Notes: generated from the sequence alone by a model not told the origin. Counted from the stretch's first letter, positions 1 through 8,703 are shown. The stretch is 64,000 nt of DNA from Bacteroides salyersiae WAL 10018 = DSM 18765 = JCM 12988 (GCF_000381365.1 NZ_KB905466.1:2361029-2425028), one strand, 5' to 3'. Made by a program: numbers and translations.

Positions 1-60
1 ATTGATCTGACAGAGCAGACCTATCATATCCCCGTGCGAAAAAACTCAGATGCCAAGTAA
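1..60 (+). CDS. C-terminal end of IS3-family OrfA (partial)
   Basis: Reading frame 1 is open from base 1 to a TAA at 58-60 and encodes 19 residues, ending in KNSDAK. In IS3 elements OrfA is the short helix-turn-helix protein that binds the element ends. The heptamer A-AAA-AAC at 39-45, in phase with this frame, is a classical -1 slippage site. Ribosomes shifting there would enter the orfB frame, which has no stop from 45 onward, and make the fused OrfAB transposase. Only the tail is in the window, so the family call rests mainly on orfB. Confidence 0.65.
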   Translation: MDLTEQTYHIPVRKNSDAK

Positions 61-68
61 TCGACACC

Positions 69-944
69 TTGTCACAGAGAGGCTCGGTCAACCGTAAATG
101 CGGTGGTCTGAACAGACTCTGTGGTTACTTCGGCATAACCAGACAAGGTTACTATAAACATGTGGACAGACAGTGTGAAGTTAATGTTTTGAAGACAAGT
201 ATTGTTCTGTATTGCAAAGAATTAAGAACTTTAATGCCCCAATCGGGTATGCGTGAGCTATATGTATGCTGTGTTCGTTACTTTAAGGAGAAAATGGTGA
301 TAGGTCGTGACCAGTGCTATGAGATATTCCGCTCTAATGGTCTGGTCCAGAGGAAGAAGCGTGTACGTCCCAAAACAACGAACTCCAATCATAATTATTA
401 TATATATCCTGATTTGCTGAACACGACACCTAAGTTCGTAGCAAGCACAAGCGGAAGTATGGTTGTGGCAGATATTACCTATGTCTCCACCAGGGATGGC
501 TGGGCATACCTGTCCTTGCTTACTGATAGCCACAGTCGTGCAATAGTAGGCTATTCGTTCTGTCCTTCATTGACAACGGAAGGCCCGATGAAAGCTTTGG
601 AGTCAGCTTTTCTGTTTTACAGAGAGAACGGGATAGACATCAGCGGGTTGATACATCATTCAGACCGTGGGGTTCAATACTGCTCAAACCAATACGTTGA
701 CACGTTAAAAGCACAACATATAAGCATAAGCATGACACAGTGTGGTGATCCTCTGCATAATGCATTGGCCGAGCGGATGAACAATACTATTAAGAACGGA
801 TGGCTCTTTGACTGCGGGAAGGAGACTTTTAACCAGGTGGAAGAACGTATTAAACAGGCTGTGTACACATATAATAATATTCGGCCACACCAAGCTTTGA
901 AAATGCGCACACCAATGGAAATTATAAAGGAGGAGAAGGTATGA
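69..944 (+). CDS. IS3-family transposase OrfB (DDE integrase core)
   Basis: Catalytic half of an IS3-type transposase, which cuts and joins the element ends. Counting from the TTG at 69, the protein has an N-terminal HTH_21-like region (about 40-100) and an rve integrase core with D135 (in ADITYVS), D199 (in HHSDRGVQY) and E235 (in ALAERMNN). The last two are separated by 35 residues, as the family requires. The C-terminus has the usual YNNIRPHQAL motif. TTG 69 is probably not a true start: the frame is open back to the slippery heptamer at 39-45, so the natural product should be an OrfAB fusion. The ORF is intact, so the copy could be active. No host gene is obviously interrupted on the right side. 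Confidence 0.9.
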   Translation: MSQRGSVNRKCGGLNRLCGYFGITRQGYYKHVDRQCEVNVLKTSIVLYCKELRTLMPQSGMRELYVCCVRYFKEKMVIGRDQCYEIFRSNGLVQRKKRVRPKTTNSNHNYYIYPDLLNTTPKFVASTSGSMVVADITYVSTRDGWAYLSLLTDSHSRAIVGYSFCPSLTTEGPMKALESAFLFYRENGIDISGLIHHSDRGVQYCSNQYVDTLKAQHISISMTQCGDPLHNALAERMNNTIKNGWLFDCGKETFNQVEERIKQAVYTYNNIRPHQALKMRTPMEIIKEEKV

Positions 945-1272
945 AAGTGCCCCGACTCAGATTGTGCTCGTCGGGACGGGTGGTCCCGCCCCTTGCCGCA
1001 CGGCGATCCCCGACCAAGGATATTTCTTGGCAAACGAGATAATAACAAAAATCAGTTCAACAACATTTGGAATAAATAGAATAATTAGCATTATATTTGG
1101 AAATCCAAATAGGACAACTACAGTAGGTCTAACAAACAGAAATGTAAACCTATTCAGGTATTGAAAATTGTTGAGTGAACGAATACAGTAATAACAATCG
1201 AAGTTGTCAACTAAATCCAGTACACATCAAATCCTACTTCATGCAGACCCCAAATTAAACTTCTATTCCCAA

Positions 1273-1355
1273 AACATCCGGATGTTCCTATATAAAACAT
1301 GGGGATGTTCCAGTGCAGAACATGGGGATGTTTTCATACACAACATCCCCATGTT
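1273..1355 (+). repeat. Four-unit palindromic array with 23-bp period (copy 1)
   Basis: Four 14-bp units start at 1273, 1296, 1319 and 1342, so the period is exactly 23 bp with 9-bp spacers of unrelated sequence. The first, AACATCCGGATGTT, is a perfect palindrome. The second and third are AACATGGGGATGTT. The fourth is their reverse complement, AACATCCCCATGTT. Unit 2 can pair with unit 4 over 20 bp (including flanks) with a 32-nt loop, or unit 3 with unit 4 over 14 bp with a 9-nt loop. An array with the same order and spacing lies at 55407-55489. Function unknown; it sits downstream of metK, beyond that gene's terminator. Confidence 0.85.
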
Positions 1356-1500
1356 TTATATGTACATCTTACACAAATTCTGCCCCAGATACATATATCC
1401 ATTCAGACATATACTATATTGCAATAGTTTAGCAGACACTATACTGCTGAACACAAGAACAATCAAACAACAATTACATATCCAATTTACAAAAAGAAGA

Positions 1501-1538
1501 AAGCCGCCTCTCGTTGCATGATGCACGGGAGGACGGCT
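1501..1538 (-). terminator. Terminator of metK
   Basis: Read on the minus strand after the metK stop, the arms AGCCG (1534-1538 side) and CGGCT (1502-1506 side), together with inner GGAGG/CCTC pairing, form a strong hairpin. A pyrimidine-rich run with five consecutive T residues follows. This is a typical intrinsic terminator. Confidence 0.75.
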
Positions 1539-1570
1539 CTCTATAATAAATAGCTGTAAAGCTACGCTGA

Positions 1571-2863
1571 TTACAAACCGAAAGCGGTTTTCACCTTATC
1601 TACATAATCCAGTTTCTCCCAAGTGAAGAGCTCTACTTCAACAGTCTTGGAAGGTTGATAACGGGAAGTGAAAGTTTTGGTAACGACACGCGGTTCGCGT
1701 CCCATATGGCCATAAGCTGCTGTTTCACTATAAATCGGATTACGCAGCTTCAGACGTTCTTCGATAGCCTTCGGGCGAAGGTCGAACAATTCGTCAATCT
1801 TTTTGGCTATTTCGCCATCGCTCATCTTCACATTGCTACGTCCGTAAGTATCGACATAAATATTGATCGGACGGGCTACGCCAATCGCATAAGACACCTG
1901 TACAAGGATCTCGTCGGCTACACCGGCAGCCACCAGATTCTTGGCAATATGGCGGGCTGCATAAGCAGCGCTACGGTCCACTTTGCTGGGGTCTTTTCCG
2001 GAGAAGGCACCACCACCGTGCGCACCTTTACCGCCATAAGTATCTACGATAATCTTACGCCCGGTAAGACCGGTATCACCGTGAGGACCGCCAATCACGA
2101 ACTTGCCCGTCGGATTTACGTGATAAATGATACGATCATTAAACAATGCCAGCACATCGGCATGATGAATGGAAGCGATCACCCGGGGCATCAAAATCTC
2201 GATTACATCTTTGCGGATGATCGCAAGCATCTCCTCATCAGCCTTCAATTGAGCTTCCACAGAATCATCTGCCGGCTGTATAAAGTCATCATGTTGAGTA
2301 GACACCACAATCGTATCGATACGTACGGGTTTGCCATTATCGTCATATTCAATAGTCACCTGACTCTTAGCATCAGGACGCAGGTAAGTCATCTCCTTTC
2401 CTTCGCGACGGATATCTGCCAGTACCAACAAGATACGGTGTGCCAAATCAAGAGAAAGAGGCATGTAATTTTCTGTTTCATTCGTAGCATAACCAAACAT
2501 CATTCCCTGGTCGCCCGCCCCCTGATTCATCGGGTCTTCGCGTTCTACACCACGGTTGATATCGGCACTCTGCTCATGGATGGCAGAGAATACACCACAC
2601 GAGTTACTTTCGAACATGTACTCGCCTTTGGTATAACCGATTTTCTTGATTACTTCGCGTGCAACAAGCTGTAAATCAATGTAAGCACTGGTTTTCACTT
2701 CTCCCGCAAGTACCACCTGTCCGGTAGTTACTAAGGTTTCGCAAGCTACTTTCGAACTGGGATCAAATGCCAACAGTTTGTCAAGTACAGCGTCCGATAT
2801 TTGATCGGCCACTTTGTCGGGGTGTCCTTCAGACACCGATTCGGATGTGAATAAATATCCCAT
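1571..2863 (-). CDS. metK: S-adenosylmethionine synthetase
   Basis: Makes S-adenosylmethionine from ATP and methionine in the cytoplasm. The 430-residue protein carries the family landmarks: GHPDK at 13-17, [16 protein letters not shown] at 115-130, and the glycine-rich [15 protein letters not shown] loop at about residues 279-293. Its length fits the Bacteroidetes form, slightly longer than the E. coli enzyme. It is transcribed alone: a CAAAGGTA (-7 box TACCTTTG on the minus strand) at 3010-3017 lies about 150 bp upstream, and a hairpin terminator follows at 1501-1538. The long leader of about 140 nt showed no recognisable SAM riboswitch. A 339-residue ORF on the opposite strand inside the gene is a shadow. 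Confidence 0.97.
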   Translation of the reverse strand: MGYLFTSESVSEGHPDKVADQISDAVLDKLLAFDPSSKVACETLVTTGQVVLAGEVKTSAYIDLQLVAREVIKKIGYTKGEYMFESNSCGVFSAIHEQSADINRGVEREDPMNQGAGDQGMMFGYATNETENYMPLSLDLAHRILLVLADIRREGKEMTYLRPDAKSQVTIEYDDNGKPVRIDTIVVSTQHDDFIQPADDSVEAQLKADEEMLAIIRKDVIEILMPRVIASIHHADVLALFNDRIIYHVNPTGKFVIGGPHGDTGLTGRKIIVDTYGGKGAHGGGAFSGKDPSKVDRSAAYAARHIAKNLVAAGVADEILVQVSYAIGVARPINIYVDTYGRSNVKMSDGEIAKKIDELFDLRPKAIEERLKLRNPIYSETAAYGHMGREPRVVTKTFTSRYQPSKTVEVELFTWEKLDYVDKVKTAFGL

Positions 2864-3009
2864 AATAGAATTATGATTTATAAATTATGATTTATGAAAC
2901 AGGGATAAGATGAGTAGAGACGCCAAAAGACACAGAAAGGAATGTTGTTTTAGCATTTTTTTCTGTGGTTGCAAGCTACTCAAATCTTTCCACATTTCAT
3001 TTCGGAAGA

Positions 3010-3017
3010 CAAAGGTA
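3010..3017 (-). promoter_or_regulatory. metK promoter -7 box
   Basis: CAAAGGTA on the plus strand reads TACCTTTG on the minus strand, matching the Bacteroides TAnnTTTG housekeeping -7 element. It lies back to back with the promoter at 3040-3047, giving a divergent pair. Confidence 0.6.
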
Positions 3018-3039
3018 GAGATTATTTCTGATTAATTAC

Positions 3040-3047
3040 TAACTTTG
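3040..3047 (+). promoter_or_regulatory. Promoter -7 box of the 60-residue membrane protein gene
   Basis: TAACTTTG matches the Bacteroides TAnnTTTG -7 element and lies 24 bp before the ATG at 3071. This supports that small ORF as a real gene. Confidence 0.6.
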
Positions 3048-3070
3048 CTGCACATTAACATCATTTTTGT

Positions 3071-3253
3071 ATGAAGAAGAGACTGAAAAGAGTAATAACT
3101 CTGCTGATATACATCGGGGTGACAATAGGAATCTATTATGTCGTTTGCCTGTCGATGCACAAGCCTTTTACAGAACTACACTATCTGTATGGAGCCTTAA
3201 TAGGATGCATTGCTTACCTGCCGCAATTTATTGCGGAGAGAAAGAAGAAATAA
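3071..3253 (+). CDS. Small two-helix membrane protein, function unknown
   Basis: A 60-residue ORF beginning MKKRLKR, with a hydrophobic segment at about 8-28, a second weaker one at about 39-53 and a very basic C-terminus (ERKKK). The basic N-terminus suggests the first helix starts on the cytoplasmic side. I do not recognise a family. It is supported as real by a well-placed TAnnTTTG promoter at 3040-3047, divergent from metK. Its last 26 bases overlap the 3' end of folK on the opposite strand, so the two transcripts converge. The larger ORF in another frame (3067-3483) lies mostly antisense to folK and is not favoured. Confidence 0.6.
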   Translation: MKKRLKRVITLLIYIGVTIGIYYVVCLSMHKPFTELHYLYGALIGCIAYLPQFIAERKKK

Positions 3254-3695
3254 AAAGTTCTTTCATTGTTTTGTGCAGTACCGGATGTACCACATCGGGA
3301 GCAATTTCCGATAAAGGTTCCATTACAAAACGACGTTCGGTCATCAAAGGGTGGGGGAGGATAAGACCCTCTGCGTCCATCACCCTATCGTCATACAATA
3401 ACAAGTCGATATCTATCAAACGATCGGCATACAGGCCGTTTACCGATTTCTCAGTCCGCCCTAATTCCCGCTCTATCCTCTGAGTTTCCTCAAGTACCTG
3501 CAAAGGCAAAAGAGTCGTTTCTACACAAACTGCCGCATTCAGAAAACTATTCTCAGAAGAGAAACCCCAAGGAGCAGTTGCATAAAAAGCGGAAAGAGAA
3601 ACAACATTCCCTATCCGCTCTTCTATTTTTTTTATAGACATCCGGAGATTCTGCTCTTTATCACCTAAATTGGTGCCAAGCCCCAAATAAACCAT
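3228..3695 (-). CDS. folK: 2-amino-4-hydroxy-6-hydroxymethyldihydropteridine pyrophosphokinase
   Basis: Transfers pyrophosphate from ATP to 6-hydroxymethyl-7,8-dihydropterin in folate synthesis. The 155-residue protein has the typical start YLGLGTNLGDK, the signature ADRLIDIDLLLYDD at about 89-102 (family motif PRxIDIDLL, with D in place of the usual P-R pair's P) and PHPLMTERRFVMEPL at about 113-127. It is last in the minus-strand block and lies 11 bp after queA, so it is probably co-transcribed. Its 3' end overlaps the convergent small membrane protein gene by 26 bp. Confidence 0.93.
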   Translation of the reverse strand: MVYLGLGTNLGDKEQNLRMSIKKIEERIGNVVSLSAFYATAPWGFSSENSFLNAAVCVETTLLPLQVLEETQRIERELGRTEKSVNGLYADRLIDIDLLLYDDRVMDAEGLILPHPLMTERRFVMEPLSEIAPDVVHPVLHKTMKELFISSFSPQ

Positions 3696-3706
3696 AAAAA
3701 TAGTGA

Positions 3707-4762
3707 TCAGTCAATAATCAACATCGCATCTCCATACGTACCGAAACGATACCCTTCTTTCAACGCTACATGATAAGCATCCATCACCTGATCATACCCG
3801 CCGAAAGCAGCTACAATCATCAGCAAGGTGGATAACGGCATGTGGAAGTTGGATATCATGGCATTGGCTACCGTAAACTCATACGGAGGGAAGATGAACT
3901 TATTCGTCCAACCTTCAAACTCTTTCAGATGACCGTCTGTGCTGACCGTACTTTCGATGGCGCGCATCACAGTAGTACCCACGGCACAAACATTCTTTCC
4001 GAGGTCTTTGGCACGGTTTACAGTCTTTACCGCCTCTTCGGTCACAAACATCTGCTCCGAATCCATCTTATGTTTCGTAAGGTCTTCTACATCGATATCA
4101 CGGAAGTTGCCCAAACCGGCATGCAGCGTAATATAAGCAAAATCAATACCCTTAATTTCCATACGCTTCATCAGCTCACGGCTAAAGTGCAAGCTGGCGG
4201 TAGGAGCAGTAACCGCTCCTTCGTTCTTAGCAAAAATAGACTGGAAACGCACAGCATCTTCTTCTTCCACCGGACGGTTGATAATAGAATGCGGCAGGGG
4301 CGTTTCACCCAATGCATAAAGAGCTTTTTTAAACTCGTCATGAGGGCCGTCATAAAGGAAACGCAAGGTACGGCCACGCGAAGTGGTATTATCGATCACC
4401 TCAGCCACCATCGAATCGTCATCACCGAAATAGAGCTTATTGCCGATACGGATCTTACGGGCAGGGTCTACCAGCACATCCCACAAACGGAGCTCTTCAT
4501 TCAACTCGCGCAACAGAAAAACTTCGATACGTGCACCGGTCTTTTCCTTATTACCGTACAAGCGTGCCGGAAACACCTTCGTGTCATTGAAGATAAACAC
4601 ATCCTTATCATCAAAATAATTCAAGATATCCTTAAACATCTTGTGTTCTATCTTCCCCGTCTTACGATGGAGCACCATCAGACGCGACTCATCTCTGTAC
4701 TTCGTCGGATGCAAAGCAATTTTGTCCTCTGGTAACTTAAATTTAAATTGTGACAGTTTCAT
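3707..4762 (-). CDS. queA: S-adenosylmethionine:tRNA ribosyltransferase-isomerase
   Basis: Builds epoxyqueuosine on tRNA by moving the ribosyl part of SAM to the 7-aminomethyl-7-deazaguanine base at position 34. The 351-residue protein has the QueA start ([18 protein letters not shown]), the TASLHFS and [11 protein letters not shown] motifs in the centre and the end motif [12 protein letters not shown]. It lies 17 bp after truB and 11 bp before folK. SAM use links it loosely to the metK neighbour, but the two are not in one transcript, because metK has its own promoter. Confidence 0.95.
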   Translation of the reverse strand: MKLSQFKFKLPEDKIALHPTKYRDESRLMVLHRKTGKIEHKMFKDILNYFDDKDVFIFNDTKVFPARLYGNKEKTGARIEVFLLRELNEELRLWDVLVDPARKIRIGNKLYFGDDDSMVAEVIDNTTSRGRTLRFLYDGPHDEFKKALYALGETPLPHSIINRPVEEEDAVRFQSIFAKNEGAVTAPTASLHFSRELMKRMEIKGIDFAYITLHAGLGNFRDIDVEDLTKHKMDSEQMFVTEEAVKTVNRAKDLGKNVCAVGTTVMRAIESTVSTDGHLKEFEGWTNKFIFPPYEFTVANAMISNFHMPLSTLLMIVAAFGGYDQVMDAYHVALKEGYRFGTYGDAMLIID

Positions 4763-4779
4763 ATCTATTCTTCTTTACG

Positions 4780-5493
4780 TTAATTATCTTCTGTTATTTC
4801 AATCTCTTGCCGGTCTATCCACTCGGCAAACGTCAAGGGATCAAGGCAATCCTCTAATTTTACTTCCCCCACACGGGTACGTACCAGTCCTGTGAGATGG
4901 GCACCGCTATGAAGCGCCTCTCCGATGTCACGGGCAAGAGCGCGGATATAAGTACCTTTGCTGCAAACCACCCGTATCTTTATTTCCATCTTCACCAGAT
5001 CACATTCCAGCAATTCAAGCTCATCGATCACAAGCAGCTTCGGCTTCAACTCCACCTCTTCTCCCTTGCGTGCCAGATCGTAAGCCCGCTTACCATCTAC
5101 TTTACAAGCTGAGAACACAGGAGGAACCTGATGTATCTCTCCCAAAAACTGCTTCAATGTTTCTTCTACCATTTCGCGAGTGATATGCTCCGTCGGGTAG
5201 GTGGCATCTATCTCATGTTCCAGATCGTACGATGGAGTAGTGGCACCCAATTGTATGGTAGCAATATACTCCTTGGTATGATACTGAAACTCTTCTATTC
5301 TTTTGGTCGCCTTACCGGTACAGACAATCATTACCCCTGTGGCTAACGGATCCAACGTACCGGCATGACCGACTTTCAACTTCTTTACTTTCATCCTCCG
5401 ACAAATGTGATAACGTGCATGACCTACCACTTTGAACGACGTCCAACCGAGAGGCTTATTGAAAAAAAGTACTTCTCCTTCTTTAAAATTCAA
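4780..5493 (-). CDS. truB: tRNA pseudouridine-55 synthase
   Basis: Converts U55 of the tRNA T-arm to pseudouridine. The 237-residue protein carries the catalytic block VGHAGTLDPLATGVMIV at about 41-57, with the nucleophilic Asp in TLDPLATG, preceded by the NKPLGWTS motif. The start appears to be TTG at 5493: no in-frame ATG lies close enough to keep the conserved N-terminus. It lies 81 bp after uppP and 17 bp before queA. The spacer to uppP is AT-rich with nothing recognisable. Confidence 0.95.
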   Translation of the reverse strand: MNFKEGEVLFFNKPLGWTSFKVVGHARYHICRRMKVKKLKVGHAGTLDPLATGVMIVCTGKATKRIEEFQYHTKEYIATIQLGATTPSYDLEHEIDATYPTEHITREMVEETLKQFLGEIHQVPPVFSACKVDGKRAYDLARKGEEVELKPKLLVIDELELLECDLVKMEIKIRVVCSKGTYIRALARDIGEALHSGAHLTGLVRTRVGEVKLEDCLDPLTFAEWIDRQEIEITEDN

Positions 5494-5574
5494 ATGCTTG
5501 CTTATTTATTTACGATTTGACAATTTACGATTTACGATTGAGATCACTCTTTCGTTGAAAAAACTCAATGCTTT

Positions 5575-6375
5575 TTAATTCAAAAGACTCAATACCAATG
5601 TAGCCGTACCTGCTATGGCACAATAAATGGCAAAATAAATCAGCTTCCCTTTCTTCACAATATTGATCATCCATTTACAAGCCAGGCAACCGGAAACAAA
5701 AGCGGCAATAAAACCCACGATCAATGAAAGAGCAGGAATATCCCCTGCCACAGCCTCACCTTTCATCATCTTCATCCCATCCAGCAAAGCTTCGCCCAAG
5801 ATGGGAGGGATCACCATCAGGAAAGAGAATTGTGCCAATTTCGCTTTATTATCACCCAATAAAAGCCCGGTAGCAATCGTCGAACCCGAACGGGAAAGTC
5901 CCGGAAGCACGGCACACGCCTGAGCCAGGCCGATGACAAAGGCATCCTTCATGGATATATTCTCTTTCGGGCGGGGTTTCGCATAATAAGAAAACGTAAG
6001 CAGAAGAGCCGTTACAAGCAAACAACAACCCACAATCAACAATCCCGAGCCAAATATAGCTTCTACATAATCTTTAAAAAACACGCCTACAATCCCGATG
6101 GGAATCATCGAAATCAGAATATTTATCACATAACGGGTTTCGGCATTCATTTCGAACTTGAACAATCCACGAAAAATCCAGTCGATCTCTTTCCAAAGGA
6201 TCACAAGAGTACTGAATACAGTAGCCACGTGCACCACAATCGTGAAAGCCAGATTATCTTCTCCTTTGATGTCGAACAAAGCAGAGCCAATAGCCAGATG
6301 ACCACTACTACTCACAGGTAAATACTCCGTCAGTCCTTGAATGAGACCGAGGATAAGAGCTTCGAACCATTCCAT
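5575..6375 (-). CDS. uppP: Undecaprenyl-diphosphatase
   Basis: Integral membrane phosphatase that recycles undecaprenyl pyrophosphate for peptidoglycan and surface glycan synthesis (BacA family; overproduction is known to give bacitracin resistance). The 266-residue protein shows both family motifs: [14 protein letters not shown] at 14-27 (Glu17, Ser22-24, His26) and [13 protein letters not shown] near 160, plus multiple hydrophobic segments. It begins almost directly after the DUF3098 gene stop (a few bases), so the two are tightly coupled. Confidence 0.95.
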   Translation of the reverse strand: MEWFEALILGLIQGLTEYLPVSSSGHLAIGSALFDIKGEDNLAFTIVVHVATVFSTLVILWKEIDWIFRGLFKFEMNAETRYVINILISMIPIGIVGVFFKDYVEAIFGSGLLIVGCCLLVTALLLTFSYYAKPRPKENISMKDAFVIGLAQACAVLPGLSRSGSTIATGLLLGDNKAKLAQFSFLMVIPPILGEALLDGMKMMKGEAVAGDIPALSLIVGFIAAFVSGCLACKWMINIVKKGKLIYFAIYCAIAGTATLVLSLLN

Positions 6376-6377
6376 TC

Positions 6378-6617
6378 TTATTCTTCTATTTTAGTTTTGG
6401 GTTTGCGCAATACTGCATATATCATAAAAATAAAGCCGAAGAAACAAACGACCGGCGCTACTTTAATTCTTCTCACACTAAAAATATCCGGTTCGAAAAC
6501 GGTCTCCGTAGAAGAAGGTCCCGTCATCAGGATAAAACCGATAATTACTACCGCCATTCCGATGGCGAGTAATATAAAGTTAGTTTTATCAAAAGCAAAT
6601 TTCTGTTTGTCAGCCAT
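6378..6617 (-). CDS. DUF3098-type small membrane protein
   Basis: A 79-residue protein with two hydrophobic segments (about 13-31 and 52-69) separated by a short loop, a short basic N-terminus and a charged end (RKPKTKIEE). Size, topology and position between ftsX and uppP match the DUF3098 family of Bacteroidetes, whose role is unknown. The constant neighbourhood suggests a cell-envelope role, which is inference only. It lies 67 bp after ftsX and abuts uppP. Confidence 0.8.
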   Translation of the reverse strand: MADKQKFAFDKTNFILLAIGMAVVIIGFILMTGPSSTETVFEPDIFSVRRIKVAPVVCFFGFIFMIYAVLRKPKTKIEE

Positions 6618-6684
6618 GATGTTATTTACGATTTAACGATTTACAATTGAAATTACAATGTTTATATTATGTTGCATATTCAGA

Positions 6685-7566
6685 CTATATGTAATACAAG
6701 GTACTTGCCTTCATCCTCAGATACTTGTTGATGGACAGGTAAGCACACAGGAACGTAATAATAATACCAAATACCAGAACAGAACCGGATACCAGTAACA
6801 TCACCTCAGGAGTTATCACACGAATCAGTTCGGGTTCATAAGAGACCAGCCAATACGCTGCTCCCATCAGAATTGCATCGGCCATAATACCGGCCAGCAC
6901 ACCGCTCCATATATTTCGCCGCAAAAACGGACGGCGGATAAAACCCCAACTGGCTCCCACCAACTTCATAGTATGAATAAGGAAGCGTTTGGAGTAAATA
7001 GCCAAGCGTATCGTATTATTTATCAAAGCAAAAGAAATAAGCGTGAGCACCACTGCCAAAGTCAGGAGCACCAGACTTATGTTCCGGATATTCTCATTCA
7101 CCAGATCGATCAGTTCACGTTGATAAAGCACCTCCTGAATATTGGTATTTTTCTTTATCAGCTTCTCTATCTTGGCGATACTGTCGGAATTGGCATAATC
7201 GGAATGCAATTTGATTTCAATGGAAGCCGTAAAAGGGTTGTATCCTAAAAACTCCTCCGGATCGGTTCCCATTGCTTCAGTCTGCTCTTTGAGAGCCTGT
7301 TTTTTAGAAATATATTCCGTCTGCTTCACAAACGGTTCTTTATCCAGTCTTTTCTGTAATTTCAAAATATCGGCCTCTTTCATATCATCGCTGATAAGAA
7401 CAGAGAAATTAATATTTTCCCGGACATAAATGGAAAGATTGTGTGCTGCCAAAACAAAAAACACGACAAGCCCTAACAGCAACAACACCAACGTCGTACT
7501 GATGCTCGACGTTATGAATTGCATGTCGAAATAGGAGACTGAATTATTTTTGTTTTTACTCTTCAT
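6685..7566 (-). CDS. ftsX: Cell division protein FtsX
   Basis: Membrane subunit of the FtsEX complex, which couples ATP use by FtsE to activation of cell wall hydrolases at the division site. The 293-residue protein has the FtsX arrangement: an N-terminal transmembrane helix at about 23-43, an extracellular domain at about 45-160 and three more helices at about 163-187, 217-237 and 250-275. ftsE is not adjacent in this window. The start codon overlaps the last base of the upstream methyltransferase gene at 7566, indicating translational coupling. Confidence 0.9.
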   Translation of the reverse strand: MKSKNKNNSVSYFDMQFITSSISTTLVLLLLGLVVFFVLAAHNLSIYVRENINFSVLISDDMKEADILKLQKRLDKEPFVKQTEYISKKQALKEQTEAMGTDPEEFLGYNPFTASIEIKLHSDYANSDSIAKIEKLIKKNTNIQEVLYQRELIDLVNENIRNISLVLLTLAVVLTLISFALINNTIRLAIYSKRFLIHTMKLVGASWGFIRRPFLRRNIWSGVLAGIMADAILMGAAYWLVSYEPELIRVITPEVMLLVSGSVLVFGIIITFLCAYLSINKYLRMKASTLYYI

Positions 7567-8465
7567 CAGCGTTTCTTTCTAAATACATAAATCATCGAAC
7601 TGCTACGTTCTTTCTTACCTAACGCACTAAGCCATGCTACCGCTCCGGTACACATTCCTTTCACAAACGGAAACGAACTTCCCCGATGCTTCTCGCTCAA
7701 CATCGATACATAAAAAGCATCAAACAGCATCGGATGACGCGCTGCCATGATAAATCCGTGTTTGGAAGCAAGTTGCTGTATAGTGACCGGAGTGAAGTGC
7801 CACAGATGACGGGGTACGTCATACGCCGCCCAATACTCACCATATTTACCGGCATCGTAAGAAGAACAATTAGGTACAGCTACGATAAGCACACCTCTAT
7901 CGGACAAAAGCCCGCGAAGACATTCCCACGTTTCATCCAGATGCTCCAGATGCTCCATTACATGCCATAAAGTAATCACATCGAACGAGCCGGGTTCGAA
8001 CTCCTGCAAGGCTTCCTCTCCTTTCACTTCCAGTCCGAAGTGCTCTTTGGCAAACACACGTGCCTGGGCATTTTTTTCGATAGCTTCTACTTTCCATCCG
8101 CGTTGTTCCATCGTTGCGGCAAAATAGCCTGTCCCCGTACCTATATCGAGCAAACGTCCTCTTTTACGATGAGATTCCTTGGCTACCAGACGCGCTTTCT
8201 TGCCCAACATGTACTTACGCACCTGATGGTAAATGGCATTCATTGCACCTTTTTTCGTATCGGAGTGGGAAATGTAATCGGGAGTTTCATAATAACGCCC
8301 TATCTCTGCTTCTACAGGAACATCCTGCGTGAAAGTAAATCCGCAATCTTCGCAGGACATCACATCGAACTGTTCACCCGATGCATAGAAATCCGTACAA
8401 GTCATGACACGCTTCAAGTGCGTGCCACCGCATAGCGGACAAGCATTTATAGAGAGTTTATTCAT
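7566..8465 (-). CDS. Zinc-ribbon class I SAM-dependent methyltransferase
   Basis: A 299-residue protein with an N-terminal zinc ribbon (CPLCGG near 8-13, CEDCGF near 38-43) followed by a Rossmann methyltransferase: motif I LLDIGTGTGYF near 106-116, an acidic residue after VEAIEKN, and FDVITLWHVMEHLEH. Such proteins methylate small molecules or lipid/sugar precursors; the substrate cannot be told here. It is the first gene of the run methyltransferase-ftsX-DUF3098-uppP-truB-queA-folK. The upstream region contains a hairpin (8484-8514) but no perfect TAnnTTTG box. Confidence 0.85.
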   Translation of the reverse strand: MNKLSINACPLCGGTHLKRVMTCTDFYASGEQFDVMSCEDCGFTFTQDVPVEAEIGRYYETPDYISHSDTKKGAMNAIYHQVRKYMLGKKARLVAKESHRKRGRLLDIGTGTGYFAATMEQRGWKVEAIEKNAQARVFAKEHFGLEVKGEEALQEFEPGSFDVITLWHVMEHLEHLDETWECLRGLLSDRGVLIVAVPNCSSYDAGKYGEYWAAYDVPRHLWHFTPVTIQQLASKHGFIMAARHPMLFDAFYVSMLSEKHRGSSFPFVKGMCTGAVAWLSALGKKERSSSMIYVFRKKR

Positions 8466-8483
8466 TGATTATTGCCATAAATT

Positions 8484-8514
8484 AAGTGCGGCATTAAGTC
8501 ACAAGACCGCACTT
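8484..8514. terminator. Hairpin between the housekeeping block and PUL1
   Basis: AAGTGCGG (8484-8491) and CCGCACTT (8507-8514) form an 8-bp stem with a 15-nt loop in the region between two divergent genes. There is no U-run on either side, so it may be a regulatory stem or operator rather than a terminator. Confidence 0.35.
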
Positions 8515-8695
8515 CACCCGAATTTGGTGCAAAGAAACAAATAAAAAGTGATGTAAGGTAGTTTCTTTGAGGTCTTTTAACAGATAATGTAACTCAAATG
8601 CAATGTATATAAAACTGCGATGAAAAGTTGGCATGCCAGATAACCGGCTCATACACAAATTCAATACCGGCATAAAGAATATTAGATTTTTTATT

Positions 8696-8703
8696 TAACT
8701 TCG
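8696..8703 (+). promoter_or_regulatory. Candidate promoter of the PUL1 sigma gene
   Basis: TAACTTCG differs by one base from the TAnnTTTG -7 consensus and lies 39 bp before the ATG at 8742. No clear -33 element was seen. Confidence 0.35.

Larger units (their letters stand above)
1..1020 (+). mobile_element. Right part of an IS3-family insertion sequence
   Basis: The window opens inside an insertion sequence: the last codons of an orfA, then an orfB transposase with a DD(35)E triad in the -1 frame, which is the IS3 family layout. The left end lies outside the window. The right terminal repeat could not be fixed because its partner is not visible; an end within about 80 bp of the orfB stop is usual for the family. 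A GC-rich stretch at roughly 961-1010, unlike the AT-rich DNA beyond it, contains a hairpin (CGGGAC at 972-977, GTCCCG at 983-988) and may be the element's end or belong to the target site. Confidence 0.8.
945..1570. other. Gene-free stretch between IS and metK
   Basis: No convincing gene. It holds a GC-rich hairpin region (about 961-1010), a short palindrome TATTTGGA/TCCAAATA near 1095-1112, the 23-bp-period palindrome array (1273-1355) and the metK terminator (1501-1538). On the minus strand, bases from about 1230 to 957 encode a hydrophobic open stretch that lacks a start codon at its head. It could be a decayed membrane protein gene, but the evidence is thin. Confidence 0.5.

Noticed and set aside
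964..1164. 66-residue plus-strand ORF after the IS transposase
   Set aside because: It begins in the GC-rich IS end region and lacks a promoter or recognisable features.
1273..1355. CRISPR-like array
   Set aside because: Repeats are 14 bp and palindromic, spacers are only 9 bp, one unit is inverted and no cas genes are present.
1204..1521. 105-residue ORF on the plus strand through the palindrome array
   Set aside because: It runs through the four-unit repeat and into the metK terminator and has no protein-like composition, so it is most likely chance.
1655..2674. 339-residue ORF antisense to metK
   Set aside because: A shadow of a strongly conserved gene; no signal peptide, family motif or promoter supports it.
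2864..3009. SAM riboswitch in the metK leader
   Set aside because: No recognisable SAM-I or SAM-II style paired elements were seen in the AT-rich leader; a covariance-model search would be decisive.
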